From NCBI RefSeq assembly GCF_003660445.1, contig NZ_QZVQ01000006.1, positions 1 through 64,000 on the forward strand: a stretch of DNA of 64,000 nt. Reading direction: 5' to 3'. The position numbers and the translations under genes were made by a program. Under the pieces are notes generated by a model. It saw nothing but the letters and a program-made list of their open reading frames with translations. It was not told where the DNA came from and did not search any database. Shown here one piece after another: positions 50,451 to 59,756 of this stretch (positions within the stretch are counted from its first letter, which is position 1; each line of letters starts with the position of its first letter). Origin of the DNA: Croceibacterium ferulae (lineage in GTDB: Bacteria; Pseudomonadota; Alphaproteobacteria; Sphingomonadales; Sphingomonadaceae).

Positions 50451-52715
50451 TTGCCCGACAACACCAATAACAGCTTCACCGCGCGCGAGGCGCTGTTCTA
50501 CCATTCCACGATCCGGCCGGGCAAGATCGAGATCATCGCCAGCAAGCCGATGGCGACGCAGCGCGACCTGTCGCTCGCCTACTCCCCCGGCGTCGCCGTC
50601 CCGGTGGAGGCGATCGCGGCCGATCCGGCCTGCGCCGCGCTGTACACCGCCCGGTCCAATCTGGTGGCGGTGATCTCCAATGGCACGGCGATCCTGGGGC
50701 TGGGCAATCTGGGCGCGCTCGCCAGCAAGCCGGTGATGGAAGGCAAGGCCGTGCTGTTCAAGCGCTTCGCCGACGTGGATGCGATCGATATAGAGCTGGA
50801 TACCGAGGATCCGGAGGCCTTCATCAACGCCGTCGCCCTGATGGAGCCGACCTTTGGCGGCATCAACCTGGAAGACATCAAGGCGCCCGAATGTTTCATC
50901 ATCGAGCAGGCCCTGCGCGAGCGGATGAAGATCCCGGTGATGCACGATGACCAGCACGGCACCGCCATCATCGCCACCGCCGGCCTGCTGAACGCCTGCT
51001 ACCTGACCGGGCGCGAGCTGAAGGACGTGAAGATGGTGGTGAACGGCGCCGGCGCCGCCGCCATCGCCTGTGCCGCGCTGATCAAGGCGATGGGCGTGCG
51101 GCACGAGAATGTCACCATGCTCGACCTCGATGGCGTGATCTATCGCGGTCGCACGCAGTCGATGGACCAGTGGAAGAGCGCGCACGCGATCGACACAGAA
51201 GCCCGTACGCTGGAGGAGGCGCTGGACGGCGCCGACATCTTCCTGGGTCTGTCCGCCGCCGGCGCGCTGAAGGCCGAATGGGTGGCCAGGATGGCGCCCA
51301 AGCCGATCATCTTCGCCATGGCCAATCCGGAACCGGAGATCCGGCCGGAAGCCGCCAAGGCCGTGCGCCCCGATGCGATCATCGCCACCGGCCGGTCGGA
51401 CTATCCCAACCAGGTCAACAACGTGCTGGGGTTCCCCTTCATCTTCCGCGGCGCGCTGGACGTGCAGGCGACCACCATCAATGAAGAGATGAAGATCGCC
51501 GCGGCCGAAGCGATCGCCGCCCTGGCGCGCGACCAGGTGCCGGAGGAGGTCGCCGCCGCCTATGGCCGCAATCATCGCTTCGGCACGGAATACATCATCC
51601 CCGCGCCGTTCGATCCACGCCTGATGGAAACGGTCAGCGCGGCCGTCGCCAAGGCGGCGATGGACAGCGGCGTGGCCAAGGCCCCGATCGCCGATCTGGA
51701 AGCGTACAAGCACTCGTTGAAGGCGCGGCTGAACCCCACCACCTCCATCCTGACCAAGGTGTACGAGGATGCGCAGAAGAACCCCAAGCGGGTGATCTTC
51801 GCGGAGGCCGAGGAGGAGGTCGTGCTGCGCGCCGCCATCCAGTTCCGCGACTTCGGCTATGGTACGCCGGTGCTGGTCGGTCGCACGCAGGCGGTGCGCG
51901 ACAAGCTGGTGGAGCTGGGCGTCGCCTATCCCGACCAGTTCGAGATCGAGAACAGCAACACCTCCATCCACGTGCCCGCCATGGTGGAGCATCTCTATGC
52001 CCGGCTGCAGCGCCGCGGCTACACCGAACGGGATGTGCGCCGACTGGTGAACCAGGACCGCAACGTCTTCGCCTCCGCCCTGGTGGCGCTGGGCGTGGGC
52101 GATGCCATGATCACCGGCACCACCCGACCTTTCGCGCAGACCATTCGCGAAGTGCAGCTGGTGCTGGATGCAAAGCCCGGGCACCTGCCTTTCGGCGTTC
52201 ATGCGATGATCGGCAAGAACACCACCGTGTTCCTGGCCGACACCACCATCAACGAACGCCCCGATGCCGTGCAGCTGGCGCATATCGCGACGGAAACGGC
52301 CGCCTTCGCCCGGCGCATGGGCCATGAGCCGCGCGTGGCCTTCCTGTCCTATTCCACCTTCGGCAATCCGTCGGGCAAGTGGCTGGAAAGCATCCGGGAT
52401 GCGGTGCACATCCTCGACAAGGAACAGCCCGGCTTCGAATATGAAGGCGAAATGGCACCCGATGCCGCGCTGAACCCGAAGGTCATGGCGCAATACCCGT
52501 TCAGCCGCCTGTCCGGCCCGGCCAACGTGCTGATCATGCCGGGCCTGCAATCGGCCAACCTGTCGGCCAAGCTGCTGCGTGAACTGGGCGGCAATGCCAC
52601 GATCGGCCCGGTGCTGGTGGGCATGGAGAAGCCGGTGCAGATCGCCCCGATGACGGCCATCGCCCCTGATGTGCTGACCCTGGCGGTCCTGTCCGCCGCC
52701 GGCGTGGTGGGCTGA
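50451..52715 (+). CDS. maeB: NADP-dependent malic enzyme with phosphate acetyltransferase-like domain
   Basis: 754-residue hybrid malic enzyme converting malate to pyruvate, CO2 and NADPH. Residues about 1-425 form the malic/NAD-binding part (YSPGVAVP, MHDDQHGTA, VNGAGAAAIACA). Residues about 430-750 are a catalytically inactive phosphotransacetylase-like domain that senses acetyl-CoA. TTG 50451 is the start, with GGAG 8 nt upstream; the longer frame overlaps the HNH gene and is not family sequence. Supports gluconeogenesis and NADPH supply for lipid synthesis. Confidence 0.95.
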   Translation: MPDNTNNSFTAREALFYHSTIRPGKIEIIASKPMATQRDLSLAYSPGVAVPVEAIAADPACAALYTARSNLVAVISNGTAILGLGNLGALASKPVMEGKAVLFKRFADVDAIDIELDTEDPEAFINAVALMEPTFGGINLEDIKAPECFIIEQALRERMKIPVMHDDQHGTAIIATAGLLNACYLTGRELKDVKMVVNGAGAAAIACAALIKAMGVRHENVTMLDLDGVIYRGRTQSMDQWKSAHAIDTEARTLEEALDGADIFLGLSAAGALKAEWVARMAPKPIIFAMANPEPEIRPEAAKAVRPDAIIATGRSDYPNQVNNVLGFPFIFRGALDVQATTINEEMKIAAAEAIAALARDQVPEEVAAAYGRNHRFGTEYIIPAPFDPRLMETVSAAVAKAAMDSGVAKAPIADLEAYKHSLKARLNPTTSILTKVYEDAQKNPKRVIFAEAEEEVVLRAAIQFRDFGYGTPVLVGRTQAVRDKLVELGVAYPDQFEIENSNTSIHVPAMVEHLYARLQRRGYTERDVRRLVNQDRNVFASALVALGVGDAMITGTTRPFAQTIREVQLVLDAKPGHLPFGVHAMIGKNTTVFLADTTINERPDAVQLAHIATETAAFARRMGHEPRVAFLSYSTFGNPSGKWLESIRDAVHILDKEQPGFEYEGEMAPDAALNPKVMAQYPFSRLSGPANVLIMPGLQSANLSAKLLRELGGNATIGPVLVGMEKPVQIAPMTAIAPDVLTLAVLSAAGVVG

Positions 52716-52722
52716 TGCCCTG

Positions 52723-52755
52723 CTACAGCGCGCTCAGGCAGTGAGCGCGCTGTAG
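52723..52755. terminator. Bidirectional 14-bp hairpin between maeB and the TSUP gene
   Basis: CTACAGCGCGCTCA (52723-52736) pairs perfectly with 52742-52755 around a 5-nt loop. It overlaps the stop and last codons of the TSUP gene and lies 8 nt after the maeB stop. No T tract on either strand. Confidence 0.55.
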
Positions 52756-53513
52756 ACGCCATATGCGCTGGTGAGCGTCAGGATGATGCCCACCAGCACC
52801 ATCAGCTTCTTGGCCGGCACGCGCTTCGCCACCAAGGCGCCGAACGGTGCCGCCACGACCCCGCCGATCAGCAGGCCGGCCACCGGGTTCAGGAAGGCAG
52901 CATCGAAGCCTTCGGTGCCCAGGTGGAACAGGAAGCTGGCCGAGATCGTGACGGTCAGGAAGAATTCGGTCGCATTGACCGTGCCGATCGTGGTGCGCGG
53001 CGGCGATCCCTGGATCAGCAGGTTGGACGTGACCACCGGGCCCCAGCCGCCGCCGCCCGCCGCATCCAGGAACCCGCCCGCCAGCCCCAGCGGCTCCACG
53101 ATGCGTGGCTCCTTGGGCTTCAGCGGGAAACCCAGCCCGCGGTACAGCAGATACAGGCCGATCGCCGTCAGATAGGCCATGATGAACGGTCGGGTGACAG
53201 ACGCGTCGAGCGAGGTCAGCACATAGGCGCCCAGTGCGCCGCCGATCACACCGGGGATCAGCAGCCGGCCGAACAGCTTCCAGTTGATGTTGCGGTGCAG
53301 GGCATGGCTGATGCCCGACACGCCCGTGGTGAAGGTTTCCACGATATGCGTGCCGGCAGATGCCGTGGCCGGCGGCACGCCCAGCACGCTGATCAGCAGC
53401 GTGGAAGAGATCACGCCAAACGCCATGCCGAGCGCGCCATCCACGATCTGGGCGGCAAAGCCGACCGCGATGAAAGGCAGCAGGGTCGAGAAATCGAGAG
53501 CGCTAAGGTCCAT
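52734..53513 (-). CDS. TSUP family (TauE/SafE) transporter
   Basis: 259-residue inner-membrane protein with about eight helices in two repeats. The TSUP signature appears as GFAAQIVDGALGMAFGV in the first repeat and GGGGWGPVVTSNLLIQG with NATEFFLTV in the second. The family moves sulfite, sulfoacetate or other organosulfur anions. No sulfur gene lies next to it, so the substrate is open. Divergent from the ABC exporter. Confidence 0.88.
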   Translation of the reverse strand: MDLSALDFSTLLPFIAVGFAAQIVDGALGMAFGVISSTLLISVLGVPPATASAGTHIVETFTTGVSGISHALHRNINWKLFGRLLIPGVIGGALGAYVLTSLDASVTRPFIMAYLTAIGLYLLYRGLGFPLKPKEPRIVEPLGLAGGFLDAAGGGGWGPVVTSNLLIQGSPPRTTIGTVNATEFFLTVTISASFLFHLGTEGFDAAFLNPVAGLLIGGVVAAPFGALVAKRVPAKKLMVLVGIILTLTSAYGVYSALTA

Positions 53514-53724
53514 TGTCTACCAAACCGGTTGTTTGAGCCTGTGTGATGACCGGGTCGCGGGTGTGGAAGGAAGTTTTTCTTGGGACCATGCGCGGGAACG
53601 AAACGAACGGGCTTGCAGATAGAGGGGCAACCGACAGCCGCTGTAGACGCGAGCGATGGTGCTGCTCCGGATCTCCGCAGGCGCTTTTTCAGCTGTACTC
53701 CGCCCTCCTGCTGGCGCCGTATAG

Positions 53725-53739
53725 ATGTTGCAACATATC
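53725..53739. promoter_or_regulatory. Palindromic operator candidate upstream of the ABC exporter
   Basis: ATGTTGCAACAT at 53725-53736 is a perfect 12-bp palindrome; with the next bases the right arm reads AACATATC, equal to one arm of the Zur consensus GATATGTTATAACATATC (recalled). It lies about 50 nt before the ATPase gene start. Regulator identity is inference. Confidence 0.45.
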
Positions 53740-53786
53740 CCGTTTTCCGTCAGATGCGCGCCCGCGCCCTGTAACAGAGAGCCGTC

Positions 53787-54524
53787 ATGACCGAACCCGC
53801 CGCGCCGATCCTGATCGAGAACCTGCAACTCGCCTATGGCGCAAACCGGGTGCTGGACGGCATGTCGCTCAGCGTGCCGGCGGGCAGCATCACAGCGTTG
53901 CTGGGCGGGAATGGCGCGGGCAAGTCCAGCACGCTGGCCGCGTTGCTGGGCTTCGTGCGGGCGGAAAGCGGGACCATTGCGGTGAACGGGATCGATCCCG
54001 GTGCCCGCCCCGACGTGGCACGACGGCAGATCGCCTATCTCCCCGAAAACGTCGCGCTGTACGAACATCTGACCGCGGTGGAGAATGCGCAATATCTGCT
54101 GGCCCTGTCGGGCGAACGGCATGGCCGCGATGCCGTTGGCGATGCGCTGGCGGCGGCCGGCTTGCAGGAAAGCGCCTGGGATCAGCGGCTGGGCGGTTTT
54201 TCCAAGGGGATGCGGCAGAAGGTCGCCATCGCCGTCGCGCTGCTGCGCCGGGTGCCGGTGCTGCTGCTGGATGAACCGACATCGGGTCTGGACCCGCGCG
54301 CCACTGCCGACTTCAACCTGCTGGTCGGCGCGGTGCGCGCCCGGGGAGCCGCCGTGCTGATGGTGACGCATGACCTGCTTTCCGCCGCTGACGTGGCCGA
54401 CCGGATCGCCTTCCTGGAAGCTGGCCGGGTGGCACATGATGTCGCCGCCAGCGGCCCTGACCGGTTCGACGTGCGCGCGCTGCATGCCCGCTTCCAGACC
54501 GGCGGGCGGCAGGTGGCGGCATGA
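53787..54524 (+). CDS. ABC transporter ATP-binding protein
   Basis: 245-residue ATPase of an ABC-2-type exporter. Walker A GGNGAGKS at about residues 36-43, Q-loop near IAYLPEN, signature LGGFSKGMRQKV, Walker B VLLLDEPTSGLD, and switch His in VTHD. GGFSKGM is typical of NosF/DrrA-like exporters. Its stop overlaps the first permease gene (ATGA), so the three exporter genes form one unit. Confidence 0.93.
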   Translation: MTEPAAPILIENLQLAYGANRVLDGMSLSVPAGSITALLGGNGAGKSSTLAALLGFVRAESGTIAVNGIDPGARPDVARRQIAYLPENVALYEHLTAVENAQYLLALSGERHGRDAVGDALAAAGLQESAWDQRLGGFSKGMRQKVAIAVALLRRVPVLLLDEPTSGLDPRATADFNLLVGAVRARGAAVLMVTHDLLSAADVADRIAFLEAGRVAHDVAASGPDRFDVRALHARFQTGGRQVAA

Positions 54525-55960
54525 GCCGGGTCCGCCTGATCGCGCGGGACGAGCTGCGCCTGATGGCGCGCAACCGCGTGGCGGTGATCGCCTTCGTGCT
54601 GCTGGTGCTGCTGACCCTGGTGGCCGTCGCCAGCAGCTGGGCGCACCAGCGCACCAGTGCCGATCTGCGCGCCCGCCATGCCGCGGCGGCGGAGGAGGCG
54701 TTCGATGCGCAGCCCGACCGCCATCCGCATCGCGTGGTGCATTACGGGCACTTCATCTTCCGTCCGCTGGGGCCGCTGGCGGCGTTCGACCCGGGGGTGG
54801 ACAGCTTCACCGGCAACAGCATGTTCCTGGAAGGGCACCGGCAGAACACCGCCAATTTCGGCGATGTGCGGCAAAGTTCGCTCCTGGTCCGCTTCGGCCA
54901 GCTGACGCCCGCCTTCGTGCTGCAGGTGGTCGCGCCGTTGCTGCTGGTCTTCCTAGGCTATGGCGCACTGGCGCGGGAGAGCGAGCGCGGCACGCTGCGC
55001 CTGCTGATGCTGGGGGGCGCCAGCCGGGGGCAGGTGGTGCGCGGCAAGCTGCTGGCGCTGGGCGCGGTGGCGGTGCTGGCGGGATTGCCGGCGATGATCG
55101 GCTTCGCACTGATCGCCGGGCAGCCGGGTGCGCTGGCCCTGCCGATGCTGACCATCGCGACCGGGTATCTCGCCTATCTGGCGCTGTGGGTGGTGCTGGT
55201 CCTGGCGGTATCCGCGCTGGTGCGTCGCAGCCGTGATGCGCTGCTGGCTCTGGTGGCGCTGTGGGCGATCACCGTGGTGCTGCTGCCCCGCATCGTGCCC
55301 GACATGGCGGGCGCGGCCGTGCCGCTGCAGAACCGGCTGCAGACCGATGTCGCGATCGGCCGCGACCTCAGGCAGATGGGCGACAGCCACAATCCCGGCG
55401 ACCCGCATTTTGCCGAATTCAAGCAAAGCGTGCTGGACCGATACGGCGTGAGCCGGGTCGAGGATCTGCCCGTGAACTACAAGGGCGTGATGGCGCTGGA
55501 GGGTGAACGCATGACCAGCGAGCTGTTCGACCGCTATGCGGGTGCCAGCTATGCCGCGCAGGAGCGGCAGAACGATCTGGTACGGACGGCCGGCATCCTC
55601 AGCCCCGCCATCGCCATCCGCGACCTGTCCATGGCGGCGGCGGGCACCGATTTCGCCGGTCATCGGCGCTTCCTGGAACAGGCCGAGGCCTACCGCTACA
55701 CGCTGGTGCAGCGGCTGAACCGGCTGCAGGCCGAAGGGGTGGCCTATGCGGACGACGTCGCGGTCGATCCCGGGGCCGACCGCCGCAAGCGGGTGGATGC
55801 GGGCAATTGGGATGCCATGCCCGATTTCCGGTTCGATGCGCCCGATGGCGACACCCTGGTCCGCGCAGCCATGCCCGGCCTGCTGATCGTCGCCGGCTGG
55901 CTGGGCGTCGCCGCCCTGCTGCTCGCCTTCGCCACCCGCCGGCTGGGAGACCGTCGATGA
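54521..55960 (+). CDS. ABC-2 type permease, DUF3526 type (first)
   Basis: 479-residue permease. Helix 1 at residues about 20-38, then a large periplasmic region (about residues 40-130), a bundle of five helices (about 135-265), a second long periplasmic part (270-440) and a last helix near 450-470. The pattern, with GHFIFRPLGPLAAFDPGVDSF and an ESERGTLRLLMLGG-like coupling motif, is that of the DUF3526/ABC-2 permeases. Works with the second permease as a heterodimer. Substrate unknown. Confidence 0.85.
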   Translation: MSRVRLIARDELRLMARNRVAVIAFVLLVLLTLVAVASSWAHQRTSADLRARHAAAAEEAFDAQPDRHPHRVVHYGHFIFRPLGPLAAFDPGVDSFTGNSMFLEGHRQNTANFGDVRQSSLLVRFGQLTPAFVLQVVAPLLLVFLGYGALARESERGTLRLLMLGGASRGQVVRGKLLALGAVAVLAGLPAMIGFALIAGQPGALALPMLTIATGYLAYLALWVVLVLAVSALVRRSRDALLALVALWAITVVLLPRIVPDMAGAAVPLQNRLQTDVAIGRDLRQMGDSHNPGDPHFAEFKQSVLDRYGVSRVEDLPVNYKGVMALEGERMTSELFDRYAGASYAAQERQNDLVRTAGILSPAIAIRDLSMAAAGTDFAGHRRFLEQAEAYRYTLVQRLNRLQAEGVAYADDVAVDPGADRRKRVDAGNWDAMPDFRFDAPDGDTLVRAAMPGLLIVAGWLGVAALLLAFATRRLGDRR

Positions 55961-57219
55961 GCCTGCTGCTGCACGAAGTCCGCCTGCTGCTGCGCCAGCG
56001 GCTGACGATGATCGCGCTGGCGCTGCTGGCGGTGCTGACCGTCGCCGCCCTTGTTACCGGCATGGCGGAGGTCGATCGCCAGCGTGCCGCCATCGCCGCG
56101 GTTCCGGCCGCGCAGGCGGAGGATATCGGCGCGGTCGCCGATTACGTGCTGCGGACGGAGGATGCCGGCAGCGCGGCCTATTACTCCTTCCATCCCACCT
56201 GGGATGCGCCGGGGCCGCTGGCATTCGCCGCGCTGGGCATGCGCGATGTGGCGCCCTTCATCCTGCGCGTCCGGTCGCTGGGGCTGGAGGCGCAGATCTA
56301 TGATGGCGACACCTTCAACCCCGAACTGGCGCTGCCCGGCCGGTTCGACTGGGCCTTTGTGCTGGTGTTCCTGGCGCCCCTGTTCGTCATCGCCCTGTTC
56401 CACGATCTTGTCTCGGCAGAGCGGGAGGCGGGGCGGCAGCGCACGCTGGAGGCGTTGCCCCATGGCGGTGCAGCGCTGTGGCGGCGGCGCAGGCTGCTGC
56501 GCCTCGTATTGCTGTGGACCATCCTGGGCGTGCCCTTCGCCATTGCCGCCATCCTGGAGGGTGCCGGCGCGGGTATGATCGGAACCGTCCTGCTGCTGAT
56601 CGGCGCGTATCTGCTGTTCTGGATCGGCTTGGCGGCGCTGATCGGGCGGCTGCGATGGAGTTCGACGGCCAATGCCGCCTCGCTGGCCGGCTTGTGGCTG
56701 GTGCTGGTACTGATCGTACCGACGCTGGCGCATGTCGTGATCAACCGCGCCGTTCCGGTGGCGCAGGGGGCGGAGATCGCGCTGGCCCAGCGGGAGGCCG
56801 TCAACGGCGCCTGGGACATTCCCCGGCAGGACACGATGGACCGGTTCTACGCCAACCATCCCGAATGGGCCGGCTCCGCGCCGCTGGGGCCGGAGTTCCA
56901 TTACAAATGGTACCTCGCCTTCCACCAGAACGGGGACGAGAGCGTCGCGCCGCAGGTGCAGGCCTACCGCGCCGGGCTGGAAGGACGCGACGCCGCGGCC
57001 CGGGCGCTTGGCTGGGTGCTGCCACCGGTCGGCGTGCAGGCGCTGCTGACCCGGCTGGCTGATACCGACCTGACCGCGCAGCTCGACTACCAGGACCGCA
57101 TCCGCGCCTTTCACGAGCGCTTGCGGAATTTCTATTATGGCTACCTGTTCACCGACCGGCCGTTCACGGCGCGCGATTTCGAACAGGCCCCCGCATGGAA
57201 GGATATGCCCGGTGACTGA
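55957..57219 (+). CDS. ABC-2 type permease, DUF3526 domain (second)
   Basis: 420-residue partner permease starting inside the stop of the first (ATGA). Layout is the same: N-terminal helix (residues 18-38), periplasmic segment with YYSFHPTWDAPGPLAFAALGMRDV, helices between about 140 and 270 with EREAGRQRTLEALP as the ATPase-coupling motif, and a soluble C-terminal half ending in FERLRNFYYGYLF-like sequence. DUF3526 exporters often neighbour TonB receptor genes, but none is found here. Confidence 0.85.
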   Translation: MSLLLHEVRLLLRQRLTMIALALLAVLTVAALVTGMAEVDRQRAAIAAVPAAQAEDIGAVADYVLRTEDAGSAAYYSFHPTWDAPGPLAFAALGMRDVAPFILRVRSLGLEAQIYDGDTFNPELALPGRFDWAFVLVFLAPLFVIALFHDLVSAEREAGRQRTLEALPHGGAALWRRRRLLRLVLLWTILGVPFAIAAILEGAGAGMIGTVLLLIGAYLLFWIGLAALIGRLRWSSTANAASLAGLWLVLVLIVPTLAHVVINRAVPVAQGAEIALAQREAVNGAWDIPRQDTMDRFYANHPEWAGSAPLGPEFHYKWYLAFHQNGDESVAPQVQAYRAGLEGRDAAARALGWVLPPVGVQALLTRLADTDLTAQLDYQDRIRAFHERLRNFYYGYLFTDRPFTARDFEQAPAWKDMPGD

Positions 57220-57901
57220 GAACCCGTTCATCGCCTCCTTCCAGGATCCCGAACGCATCGCCGACCACCCGGACGGTCCGCGTCGGTTCGCGCCGGGGTT
57301 CGAGGCGATGCACCGCATGACCGTGATCCTGCTGGCCGAGCGGGCAGGGCCGCAGGCGCATGTGCTGGTGCTGGGTGCTGGCGGGGGGCTGGAGCTGACC
57401 GCCCTGGCGCAGGCACAGCCCGGCTGGCGCTTCACCGGCGTCGACCCCGCCGCGCCGATGCTGGATCTCGCCCGTCGCACAATGGGCGCGGATGCCGATC
57501 GCGCGGAGCTGGTGGAAGGTACGATCGAGGCGGCCCCGGCCGGTCCGTTCGATGCCGCCACCTGCCTGCTGACGCTGCACTTCCTCCAGCGGGAGGAGCG
57601 CACCGCCACACTGCGCCAGATGCATGACCGGCTGCGCCCCGGTGCGCCGCTGGTCGTGGTCCATGCCAGCTTCCCGCAGGACGAGCCCGCCCGTTCCCGC
57701 TGGCTGGACCGCTACGCCGCCTATGCCGTCGCTTCTGGTGTCGATCCCGAGGTGGCCGAACAGGCGCGCGCCGCTGTCAGCGCCACCTTGCCGGCGATGG
57801 AGCCGGCGGATGACGAGGCCTGCTTGCGCGAGGCGGGCTTCAGCGATGTCGAGCTGTTCTATGCGGCCTTCACATGGCGCGGCTGGGTGGCAACCGCCTG
57901 A
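57212..57901 (+). CDS. Class I SAM-dependent methyltransferase
   Basis: 229-residue methyltransferase. SAM-binding motif I VLVLGAGGGLELTALA, acidic motif II FTGVDPAAPMLDLA, then FDAATCLLTLHFL. GTG 57212 overlaps the stop of the second permease and has GGAAGGA upstream, so it belongs to the exporter operon. The substrate may be the exported compound or a regulator; not known. It is convergent with trmB. Confidence 0.85.
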   Translation: MTENPFIASFQDPERIADHPDGPRRFAPGFEAMHRMTVILLAERAGPQAHVLVLGAGGGLELTALAQAQPGWRFTGVDPAAPMLDLARRTMGADADRAELVEGTIEAAPAGPFDAATCLLTLHFLQREERTATLRQMHDRLRPGAPLVVVHASFPQDEPARSRWLDRYAAYAVASGVDPEVAEQARAAVSATLPAMEPADDEACLREAGFSDVELFYAAFTWRGWVATA

Positions 57902-57908
57902 TCCCGCA

Positions 57909-58607
57909 CTACTTGCGGCGGTAGCGGAAGTACCAGACTTCGTGCCCCTGCAGCCTCGCCTTGGCTTCGTAGCGGGTTTCGCACCAGCCGCCGGGGCGCT
58001 GCTGGAAGCTCTGCGGGCCTTCCGCCAGCCATTCGAACTGGTGCCAGTGCCGCCGCATCACCATCAGCGCATGGCGCAGATAGACCGGGTGATCGGTGCC
58101 GAAGCGGAACTCGCCGCCCGGCCGCAGCTTGGCGGCGATCAGGTCCAGCGGGCCGTCATTCATCATCCGCCGCTTGGCATGGCGCGCCTTGGGCCACGGG
58201 TCGGGATGCAGCAGATAGGCGAAGGACAGCGCGCCATCGGGGATGCGCGCCAGCACCTCCAGCGCATCGCCATGATGCAGCCGCACATTGGCCAGCGCGC
58301 CGTCCTCCACATGGCCCAGTGCGGCGGCGACGCCGTTCAGGAACGGCTCCGCCCCGATGAAGCGATGATCGGGCAGCAGGTCGGCGCGATAGGCCATGTG
58401 CTCGCCCGCGCCGAAGCCGATCTCGAAATGCAGCGGGCCGTCGCTGCCGAACAGCGCCTCCGCCGTCACCGGCCCTTCCGCCGGCACCGCCAGCCGGGGC
58501 AGCAGCGTTTCCACCAGCTGCTGCTGCCGGTCGCGTAGCGCCTTGCCCTTGGATCGGCCGTAAAGGCGGTTCAGCGTGGTGGGGTCACCGGATTTGTAGG
58601 CAGTCAT
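57909..58607 (-). CDS. trmB: tRNA (guanine-N7-)-methyltransferase
   Basis: 232-residue TrmB that methylates G46 in tRNA variable loops. Typical elements: HFEIGFGAGEHM (SAM site), the LLHPDPWPKARHAKRRMM signature with the catalytic Asp, and GGEFRFGTDH. ATG 58607 is chosen; the longer frame to 58646 adds non-family residues. Confidence 0.94.
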   Translation of the reverse strand: MTAYKSGDPTTLNRLYGRSKGKALRDRQQQLVETLLPRLAVPAEGPVTAEALFGSDGPLHFEIGFGAGEHMAYRADLLPDHRFIGAEPFLNGVAAALGHVEDGALANVRLHHGDALEVLARIPDGALSFAYLLHPDPWPKARHAKRRMMNDGPLDLIAAKLRPGGEFRFGTDHPVYLRHALMVMRRHWHQFEWLAEGPQSFQQRPGGWCETRYEAKARLQGHEVWYFRYRRK

Positions 58608-58708
58608 GGCGCGGGTGCCGGTAACGGCCCGCATCGACACAGGCAAGCACCGCCATGTTCGGCCAAGATGCTGGCGCCGCGCCGCACTTCATGGCAGGAG
58701 CGGCGCCT

Positions 58709-59380
58709 ATGTGGCAGCTGTTTGCCTTTCCCCTGTGCCCCTTCAGCCGCAAGGTCCGCCTGGCCTTGAGCGAGAAGGGCGTCGCTTACGAGATCGTGCG
58801 GGAACATCCGTGGGATCCGTCGGACCTGTTCGGCCATGTGAACCATGCCCGGCGGACCCCCGCGCTGTGGCTGGAGGAGAAGAACCTGGCGCTGGCCGAC
58901 AGCCAGGCAATCTGCGAGTATTTCGAGGAGACGGTGGAGCGCAGCCCGCTGATCCTGGGCACCGCCGCCGCCCGGGCGGAGATCCGCCGGCTGGTGGCGC
59001 TGTTCGACGAGGTGCTGTTCGCCGATGTCGTCCATCCGCTGCTGCACGAGAAGATGACCAAGCGGATCGTGCTGCGCCAGCCATGCGATTCCCAGGCATT
59101 GCGCCAGGCCATGCGCGCGGCGCACGAACATCTCGATTATATCGACTGGCTGGTCGACACGCGCCGCTGGCTGGCGGGCGCGCAGCTCAGCCTGGCCGAC
59201 TTCGCCGCCGCCGCGCAGCTGTCCGTCGCCGATTATCTCGGCGGGCTGGACTGGTCCGGGCATGACGGCGCGCATGGCTGGTACCGCGTGATCAAGAGCC
59301 GCCCCAGCTTCCGGCCATTGCTGCTGGAGAAGATGGAAGGCGTGCCGGGGGCCAGCCACTACGCCGACGTGAACGCCTGA
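58709..59380 (+). CDS. fzlA: Glutathione S-transferase-like protein, probable FzlA
   Basis: 223-residue GST-fold protein. The thioredoxin-like domain begins MWQLFAFPLCPFSRKVRLALSE and the DSQAI glutathione-site motif follows. The C-terminal helical domain has MRAAHEHLDYIDWLVDTRRWLAG and AQLSVADYLGGLDW. By recollection this matches FzlA, the alphaproteobacterial FtsZ-binding GST homologue that curves FtsZ filaments during division. An ordinary GST is the alternative. ATG 58709 has GCAGGAG upstream. Confidence 0.7.
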   Translation: MWQLFAFPLCPFSRKVRLALSEKGVAYEIVREHPWDPSDLFGHVNHARRTPALWLEEKNLALADSQAICEYFEETVERSPLILGTAAARAEIRRLVALFDEVLFADVVHPLLHEKMTKRIVLRQPCDSQALRQAMRAAHEHLDYIDWLVDTRRWLAGAQLSLADFAAAAQLSVADYLGGLDWSGHDGAHGWYRVIKSRPSFRPLLLEKMEGVPGASHYADVNA

Positions 59381-59433
59381 AGCAGACGTCCTCCGTCGCC
59401 GCCGGACAATCGGTGCGGGCACCGGCCAGCCGC

Positions 59434-59462
59434 TTACAATCGACCCTGATCAATGCTATATA
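59434..59462 (+). promoter_or_regulatory. Candidate promoter of the DUF2384 small-gene operon
   Basis: TTACAA (59434-59439), 17-nt spacer, TATATA (59457-59462), about 80 nt before the first gene. It is followed by a CGCAGG/CCTGCG stem at 59471-59500 in the leader. Confidence 0.4.
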
Positions 59463-59543
59463 AAAGCCATCGCAGGTAAACGCTCGTGTAGGCGCCTGCG
59501 GCTGAGAGACACGTCGTGCTCCCGCTTACGTCGAGGAGCCCAC

Positions 59544-59756
59544 ATGGACCTGAACCAGCTATATTTCGACCATCAGCTTCTGCTGATCAGGGCCGGCGAG
59601 TCCGCCGCTCGCACCGGGCGCAACGCGTGCCAGATCAATGCGTCGCAAGTCGCGGCCCGGATCGGCTGCATGCAGCGCGGGCTTGGTGCCGGGGCGGCAT
59701 CCGCCTGGGAGACGCTCGCGGGCAGCGCGCTGCGCCAGCAAGGCTGTGCGTCATGA
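59544..59756 (+). CDS. Conserved-looking hypothetical protein, 70 residues
   Basis: Small soluble protein starting MDLNQLYFDHQLLLIRAGES, with amphipathic helices and two Cys residues. I recall similar sphingomonad proteins with the same N-terminus but no function. GAGGAG lies 5-6 nt before the ATG. It is the first gene of a three-gene set, coupled to the next by an ATGA overlap. Confidence 0.72.
   Translation: MDLNQLYFDHQLLLIRAGESAARTGRNACQINASQVAARIGCMQRGLGAGAASAWETLAGSALRQQGCAS

Noticed and set aside
53543-53786. Coding gene in the gap before the ABC ATPase
   Set aside because: Short frames there have no ribosome site or domain, and one runs out of frame into the ATPase gene.
53514-53786. 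tRNA or small stable RNA gene in one of the larger gaps
   Set aside because: No cloverleaf, T-loop or CCA-like ends were seen here or in the other gaps of the window.
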